A stretch of 64,000 nucleotides of DNA from the NCBI GenBank assembly GCA_038501625.1, contig JAZAYU010000201.1:372001-436000 (forward strand), read 5' to 3'. The notes below the pieces were generated by a model, which saw only the letters and a program-made list of their open reading frames with translations, did not search any database and was not told where the DNA came from. Shown here piece after piece: positions 58,614 through 64,000 of this stretch. The position numbers were made by a program, and so were the translations under genes. The number at the start of each line of letters is the position of its first letter. Position 1 is the first letter of the stretch. Source of the stretch: Corbicula japonica. Taxonomy: Eukaryota; Mollusca; Bivalvia; Venerida; Cyrenidae.

Positions 58614-59926
58614 TCTAACAAATGAAAATAGTGTATTCAAAACTGCACAAATATGCTGGATGATTTGGTTCTACACTGTCCCAACATGTGATAAAATGTA
58701 TAAAATTATTTGGAGAAGTTTAAATACTTTTTATTCTAGTATTTATGTTGTTGTTTTTTAAGAATTAAGGGGTTATTTTCAAACTGTATATTTTACCAAT
58801 GCTGGTGTTTCTATAATGAAATGTCATTGTTTTTCAGTAAGTTAACATGAAAGTTATTTATTATTTTCAAAGAATCTTATTTAAACTTTATATATTTGCA
58901 TTAGATAAGGCCTGTCGGGTTCAAAAAGTTGATGTATGGCCTTCATAAGTCTATTTTTTATCACACTGCCCTTGAGTTACTCTAAATCACAGTGGTCTCA
59001 GTCAATACCAGGGAACATCATCAACCTCTGTGATATAAATATGTAACGGACAGTCTGATGACCCACACTCTGGTGATGACCACAGTGGATCTTGCAGCTT
59101 CAGCATCATCAATTTGGTTAGCAGGTACTTTTAGAGACTTGGTCATCAACACCACCGTCTGTGCACATCCCATCACGTTCATTCCATTAGCCTGGGCACA
59201 CCTCTTCAAGTCTTATTTGGTAAATTAGAGTCACTGACTCCTGTGCAGATCTGAGTTAAAGCCAGTGTCATTCGTTCACTCAATTATTGGCACATCAGAT
59301 TTAGCAGTAGTTACATGATGACATCAGTGTCACTCACTGTAGTGCCAAAGCAGTAGCAGTGTGATAAAATGATAGATTTATAAGGGCCATACATCAACCT
59401 TTTTAACTAGACAGGTCACTTCCGCAGATATTTGAAGTATAAAATAAGAATCTTTGAAAATTAAGTTTTCTATAATTTCTTTCATTTTTACTTACTGTAT
59501 AACAAAATGTTTCAGTAAACAAACAACAGCAGTTATAATATAAAGAGTCTGAAGACAACCCCTGAATTCTATTAAAATAAACAACAACATAATAACCAGA
59601 ATAGTAAAAGTATTTAAACTTCTGTATTTTCATACATTTTGTTGCATTTTCAAACAGTGTAGATCAAGATCAGCCAGCACATTCATGCAATTTTATCAGG
59701 TTCTAAAGTGTTGGTTTTTGAGTCATTAGGTTATTTCTGAACAAGAGGTGAACAGCGTCAATACTGATCAGACACCAAGAATGTGCTGGCTGATCTGGAT
59801 CTACACTGTTCACAGCTGTAATAGATGCATCTCTATGGAGTAAAGGGTAAATACTGTTTGTGATCTGGATTACATTAAGACTTTGCCGCATAGTTTTAAT
59901 GTAATTCAGATGTATCTCTAAACTAA
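58614..59926 (+). repeat. 1,313-bp tandem module unit, copy B
   Basis: More than 99 per cent identical to copy A by eye; differences include a T/G change at 57730 against 59047. A partial third unit begins at 59927 and then switches to the other right-arm type (TATGAAAATACAGAGTTAAG). Confidence 0.93.
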
Positions 59927-61217
59927 TCTAACACATGAAAATAGTGTATTCAAAACTGCACAAATATGCTGGATGATTTGGTTCTACACTGTCCCAACAT
60001 GTGATAAAATGTATGAAAATACAGAGTTAAGTTTAAATACCTTTACTATTCTGGTTATCATGTTGTTGTTTATTTTAATTGAATTAAGGGGTTGTCTTCA
60101 TACTCTTTATATTATAATTGCTGTTGTTTATTTACTGAAACATTCTGTTATACAGTAAGTAAAAATGAAAGAAATAAAAGAAAACTGAATTTTCAAAGAT
60201 TCTTATTTTATACTTCAAATATCTGCAGAAGTATCTGACCTGTCTAGTTAAAAAGGTTGATGTATGGCCTTCATAAATCTATCATTTTATCACACTGCTA
60301 CTGCTTTGGCACTGCAGTAAGTTACAATGATTTCACCATTTGTAACAGCTGCTAAATCTGATGTGCCAATGATTCATTGAACGAATGTGATTTTAACTCA
60401 GATCTGCACTGAGGTCAGTGACTATATTTTACCAAATATGACTTAACAGGTGTGCCCAGGCTAATGGAATGAACATGATGGGATGTGTACTGGCGGTGTG
60501 ATGTTGATGCACTGTTAGATATATATATATAATATTGGTCTCAGTTATATATATATAACAGCGGTCAATGATGTTCCCTGGTATTGACGTGAGACCACTG
60601 TGATTTAGAGTAACTCAAGGGCAGTGTGATAAATTGATAGATTTATGAAAGCCATACATTAACTTTTTTAAACCTGACAGGCTTTATCTTATGCAAATAT
60701 TTAAAGTACGAATAAGATTCTTTGAAAATTAAGTTTTCTTTAAAAACTTTCATTTTAACTTACTGTATAACAATGAAATTTCAGTATACAAACAACAGCA
60801 TTGGTATTATTACAGTTTGAAAACCACCCCTTAATTCTTAAATAAACAACAACATAATAACAAATGAAAATAGTGTATTCAAAACTGCACAAATATGCTG
60901 GATGATTTGGTTCTACACTGTCCCAACATGTCATAAAATGTATAAAATTATTTGGAGTAAAGTTTAAATACTTTTACTATTCTGGTTATTATGTTGTTGT
61001 TTATTTCAGAATTAAGGGGTTGTTTTCAAACTGTAATACCAATGCTGTTGTTTGTATACTGAAATGTCATTGTTACACAGTAAGTTAACATGAAAGTTAT
61101 TTAAGAAAACTTAATTTTCAAAGAATCTTATTTAAACATTATATTTTTGCATTAGATAAGGCCTGTCAGGTTAAATAAATTAATGTATGGCTTTCATAAA
61201 AATTTTTTAACACGCTG
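59927..61217. repeat. Terminal module copies: right arm, reversed spacer and arm pair lacking a centre
   Basis: The right arm (to about 60374) completes a foldback with the left arm from 59284. The reversed spacer (60375-60615) with its double AT tract follows. Then a second-type left arm (60616-60860) joins directly to a right arm (60863-61217) at AACATAATAAC/AAATGAAAATAG, so the centre has been deleted, leaving a tight palindrome. Confidence 0.8.
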
Positions 61218-61304
61218 CCCTTGAGTTACTGTAAATTGCCGTGGTCTTAGTCAATACCAGGGAACATCATCGACCACTGTGATATATATATATAACTGAC
61301 TTAC
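61218..61304 (-). other. Intron start of the minus-strand gene, homologous to the module spacer
   Basis: CCTTGAGTTACTGTAAATTG, CAATACCAGGGAACATCATC and TATATATATATAACTGAC match the spacer beginning at 57656. On the minus strand the 5' splice site GTAAGT (61299-61304) is followed by CAGTTATATATATATATCAC. In the spacer copies the homology starts at GTCAGTTA, that is within the splice site. Confidence 0.6.
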
Positions 61305-61358
61305 TATCCTTATCCGAGAATTGTGTCTTGTCGTCGTTCTCTTCTGGCTCTTCTCAGG
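61305..61358 (-). CDS. Candidate exon C of the edge gene, with stop codon
   Basis: On the minus strand it follows a T-rich tract ending GTTGTTTTCAG and ends at a GTAAGT donor. Continuing the phase of exon B (two bases carried over) gives T, then LRRARRERRQDTILG, then TAA at 61310-61312. The protein would thus end with a very basic tail, and the donor would lie eight bases beyond the stop, in the untranslated region. Another frame is open for the full 54 bases (PEKSQKRTTTRHNSRIRI) but does not match the phase of exon B. Function unknown; exon status is moderately supported by the splice sites. Confidence 0.42.
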
Positions 61359-61495
61359 CTGAAAACAACAAAACACAATCTTGAGGATTTAACATTTTGA
61401 TTTTCTTACTTCAAATCTGTGTTTGAACTATGGAATGATGAGTAATAAATTAAAGTAATATAACATATTATTACCTGACTTTTAACCCTTTACTC

Positions 61496-61729
61496 AATAT
61501 AAGCGTTTTTATGCATGCCTGTACAGTATAAATCCAGATCAGTCGACACATCTGTGCCATCTGATAAGGATCAGCACTGTTCAGTTTTTTATTTATTAGG
61601 TTATTTTTCACCAAAAAAGCAAACAGTTCAGATTGTGATCATACAGCATATAACATGAATGTGCTTGCTGATGTGGATCTACACTGGTCATGCAAGTAAC
61701 AAAAAGCATATATAATATGGAGTAAAGGG
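61496..61729. mobile_element. TTAA MITE in an intron of the edge gene
   Basis: A 234-bp copy: TTAA (61492-61495) then CCCTTTACTC, family interior, then AGTAAAGGG followed by a mutated TTTA. It lies between exons B and C. Confidence 0.8.
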
Positions 61730-62160
61730 TTTATGTGTTTAGTATTCAGTATTCACAACACTATTAAGACAATCTCTGGCAATGGGTTAAGGTATTAATA
61801 CTGGTAAAGGTTTTACTATTTAGTGGACACTTGTGAATAACTGTAACTAGGGCCACTGAAATGGTGGTCTCATTCAGTTGGTCTAATTCAAGGTGGACTA
61901 CAAAGGCATTTCACATTAATTACATGAACACTTTCTTATTGCATTTTTTTTACTGGATAAAGACCATAATTTGAGCAACTGAATAAAAAATTAACAGATG
62001 ATCATGAATATGCCTAAACTGTATGTGAACCACCATTAGAAAATTTCTAATTGACTTGAGTAGACCTTTGTTAAAGCTGCTGACTTAATAGCCTATAAAG
62101 GATGTTAACTGTTTCTAGGAATAATTCACTGTAACTGGCAAACAGTGTAGAGCCTAATCA

Positions 62161-62301
62161 GCCTGCACAGTCGGCTGCACAGTCTACACAGTCGGCTGCA
62201 CAGTCTACACAGTCGGCTGCACAGTCTACACAGCTGGCTGCACAGTCTACACAGTCGGCTGCACAGTCTACACAGTTGGCTGCACAGTCTACACAGTCGA
62301 C
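62161..62301. repeat. 21-bp minisatellite in an intron
   Basis: CGGCTGCACAGTCTACACAGT repeats about six and a half times. It grows directly out of a TTAA-MITE fragment (AACAGTGTAGAGCCTAATCA followed by GCCTGCACAG at 62142-62170). The unit is seven codons, which explains the open minus frame of repeated CRLCSR-type peptides. Confidence 0.9.
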
Positions 62302-62457
62302 ATTTTGTCATGGCGCATCACATAGTATATGGATGATAAGAATATTGGTTGAGTGTATGGTGTGTTTAGATTGCATTTTACTGTCTCGACATTCTGTGTA
62401 GAATTCTAAGTTAATACAAAATGTGTAAGACACATAGTTTAAAATTGTTGTACTCAC

Positions 62458-62535
62458 GTCCTTTCATCAAATTCGGCCACAAATTTTTCTCCATCCCGAA
62501 TCGTCTCGATGTCCCGCCGGGATCCCCTCACCGGC
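62458..62535 (-). CDS. Internal exon B of an unidentified minus-strand gene
   Basis: On the minus strand the acceptor is ATATTCCATTTTAG and the donor is GTGAGT (62452-62457). The exon is 78 bases. Only one frame is open, and it reads PVRGSRRDIETIRDGEKF then VAEFDER, starting after one base and leaving two. The one base completes the split codon from exon A (AG + G, Arg), so the phases agree. Composition is protein-like and much richer in GC than the surrounding introns. I do not recognise the family. Confidence 0.7.
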
Positions 62536-63569
62536 CTAAAATGGAATATTACACAAAATCAGTATTTTCAATGACATATGAATTGAGATCAATGCAATCG
62601 CAAAATAAATTCTGGATTTTGTTTACTTTAATCGAACATTATTATTTCTTTAAGGTTGACTGACCAATGCTGTCACTGTACAGTTTCTTTGCTATTGTTT
62701 TTCTGACTGGACCTTAAGTGCTCACCTAAAATTATTATTCATAAAATTCCTTGGCTATAGCCAGTCTATTTCAATGAAAAAAACAACACTTTTAATAAGG
62801 ACTTTTGTCCTAATTCTGAGGAAATAAAAGCTGTATCTTAAGAAGTAAATGGTTAAAATGTCATTATTCATTAATATGTATAAATGTGGACATAATTACA
62901 CAACTTGTTAAAACTAAAATGGTGTTTCTTTTATTACAAAGCAATATGTTTGGTAATTAGAACTTATTAAGGTTACTGAATACAGCATACAAACACTGAT
63001 ATTTCTTTAGATAAAAACGTATCTTCACTCAAGTTAAGCTGACAATTACATTTCCAAAAATTTATTTTTGAAATTTAAGCCAGTTTTTGCCACTTGTAAT
63101 GTTTCTCCCCCATAAACGTGTACTCCACACCATACAAGTTTCATCTTATGGACAGTCAGTGTAGATACATTTTTCTAGTTAAAGAAAACCTCAATGAAAT
63201 GTGTGATTTTTTGTCAATATTTCTTTAAGGAATATTATTTTTGGCTAAAGTATTTATAAAATGGTCATATTTACTCAAATGCCTTTTGTTCAATTTGCAA
63301 GCCATCATCAAACTTTACTTCAATACTCTCCAAGTGATCTGTAACCATCTGTACACCCACAAAATCCCAATTTTAGTTATAGAACTAAACACCAAAAAAT
63401 ATTGCTGAAGACATGACATTCCCAAGTTGCTTTCATTTTTTTTAATTAAAATAGGGTGAGCTTCCATAAGCACAAAGGGTTACAATAACAAAATATAGGG
63501 GTTCTTGTATATGCCATGTAAAATACATTTTCTTAAAACTCAACAATTACATGATAGAAAATAGCAAAC
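62536..63569 (-). other. Intron between exons A and B
   Basis: About 1.03 kb, AT-rich, no repeat or further exon recognised. It starts GTTTGC on the minus strand, a weaker donor than those of exons B and C, and ends TTCCATTTTAG. Confidence 0.5.
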
Positions 63570-64000
63570 CTTAACCAATCATCAGGTTGAGGTTGCCGGG
63601 GTCTACGACGCTTGGGGATCCTCGGCGGTCCAGCCTGTACTGCCATATCGACGAAACGGGGAACGGCCGCCTGGTCGCCCACCTCCCCTCCCTGGCCCCC
63701 CACCACCCCTTCCTGGCCCCCCACCACCCCTCCCTGGTCTACCGCCCCTCCCTGGCCCCCCACCACCCCTTCCTGGCCCCCCATCACCCCTCCCTGGTCT
63801 ACCACCCCTCCCTGGCCCCCCACTACCCCTCCCTGGTCCACCACCCCTCCCTCGTCCCCCACCACCCCTCCCTCGTCCCCTATCACCATCCCCTCCTCAT
63901 CCCTCAGCACCCCTCCCTCATCCCCTACCACCCCTCCCTCATCCCCTACCCACATCCCCTCCTCATCCCCCACCACCCCGGATGGGGGTAGGGGATCATA
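63570..64000 (-). CDS. Partial exon A of an unidentified minus-strand gene (glycine-rich, NLS-like)
   Basis: The frame is open from the window edge (YDPLPPSG...) to the donor at 63569. The first part, about 100 residues, is a low-complexity run of GGVVGDE, GGVVDQ and GGVVGGQ units. It is followed by VPRFVDMAVQAGPPRIPKRR and RPRQPQPDDWLR. IPKRRRPRQ looks like a nuclear-localisation or nucleic-acid-binding basic stretch; that is only suggestive. The last codon is split (AG|G) and is completed by exon B. The true 5' end and acceptor lie beyond the window. Codons are GC-rich, unlike the AT-rich introns. The open plus-strand frame here is its complement shadow. Product not recognised. Confidence 0.6.
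63660..63980 (-). repeat. Low-complexity GGGGTGGT-type repeat within exon A
   Basis: On the plus strand, units such as CCCCTCCCTGGTCTACC, CACCCCTTCCTGGCCCCCC and CCTCATCCCCTACC recur irregularly with periods of about 18-27 bases. Units change by multiples of three, so the coding frame is kept. Confidence 0.8.

Noticed and set aside
63587..63991. 134-residue plus-strand Pro/His-rich frame
   Set aside because: It is the complement of the glycine-rich exon A. The minus strand has matching splice phase and a continuing exon; the plus strand has neither.

Overview
This window looks like intron-rich, AT-rich nuclear DNA from an animal, most likely a marine bivalve mollusc. The organism is an inference from three kinds of signal. 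First, there are three composite elements with tandem cores of about 155-166 bp and a 3' hairpin, an architecture described for bivalve 'pearl'/Helentron-like non-autonomous elements. Second, one of these begins GCTCACCTGAGCAC and ends in a hairpin followed by CTCTTGT, as I recall from many molluscan sequences. Third, short inverted-repeat elements are very dense. There is no bacterial-style gene layout and no tRNA or rRNA gene that I can see. Nearly all long open frames lie inside tandem repeats and are not genes.

Layout. 1-28,750 is non-coding DNA packed with transposon relics. It holds TA-flanked inverted-repeat elements (1195-3044, 6261-7128, 9682-10015), about ten copies of a TTAA-flanked palindromic MITE ending CCCTTT, three Helentron/pearl-like composites (11636-13273, 14897-17361, 27741-28310), and a broken LINE on the minus strand (17980-20832) that is split by a 1.68 kb insertion. 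There is also one isolated exon-like 45-base segment at 22205-22249 (+). 28,754-40,949 is a 12.2 kb satellite: diverged 53-bp monomers on the left and a homogenised 157-bp three-monomer higher-order repeat on the right. 40,950-61,217 is a complex of repeats built from one module: a left arm, a centre holding an old MITE, an inverted right arm and a spacer. It includes a direct duplication of about 7.3-7.8 kb (41,343-48,689 and 49,592-57,389), two further 1.7-1.8 kb satellite arrays, two copies of a 60-bp minisatellite, and 1,313-bp tandem units (57,301-59,926).

The only convincing host gene is at the right edge on the minus strand. Exon A (63570-64000, running off the window), exon B (62458-62535) and probably exon C with a stop codon (61305-61358) are joined by good splice sites in compatible phases. 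The product is not recognised; it is glycine-rich and then basic, with an NLS-like stretch.

The main story is how the repeats relate to each other. The spacer of the 1,313-bp module contains one sequence that resembles a satellite monomer, and the satellite arrays sit exactly where that spacer sits in unexpanded modules. This suggests the satellite was born inside the module. The module's spacer also begins about four bases inside the 5' splice site of exon C.
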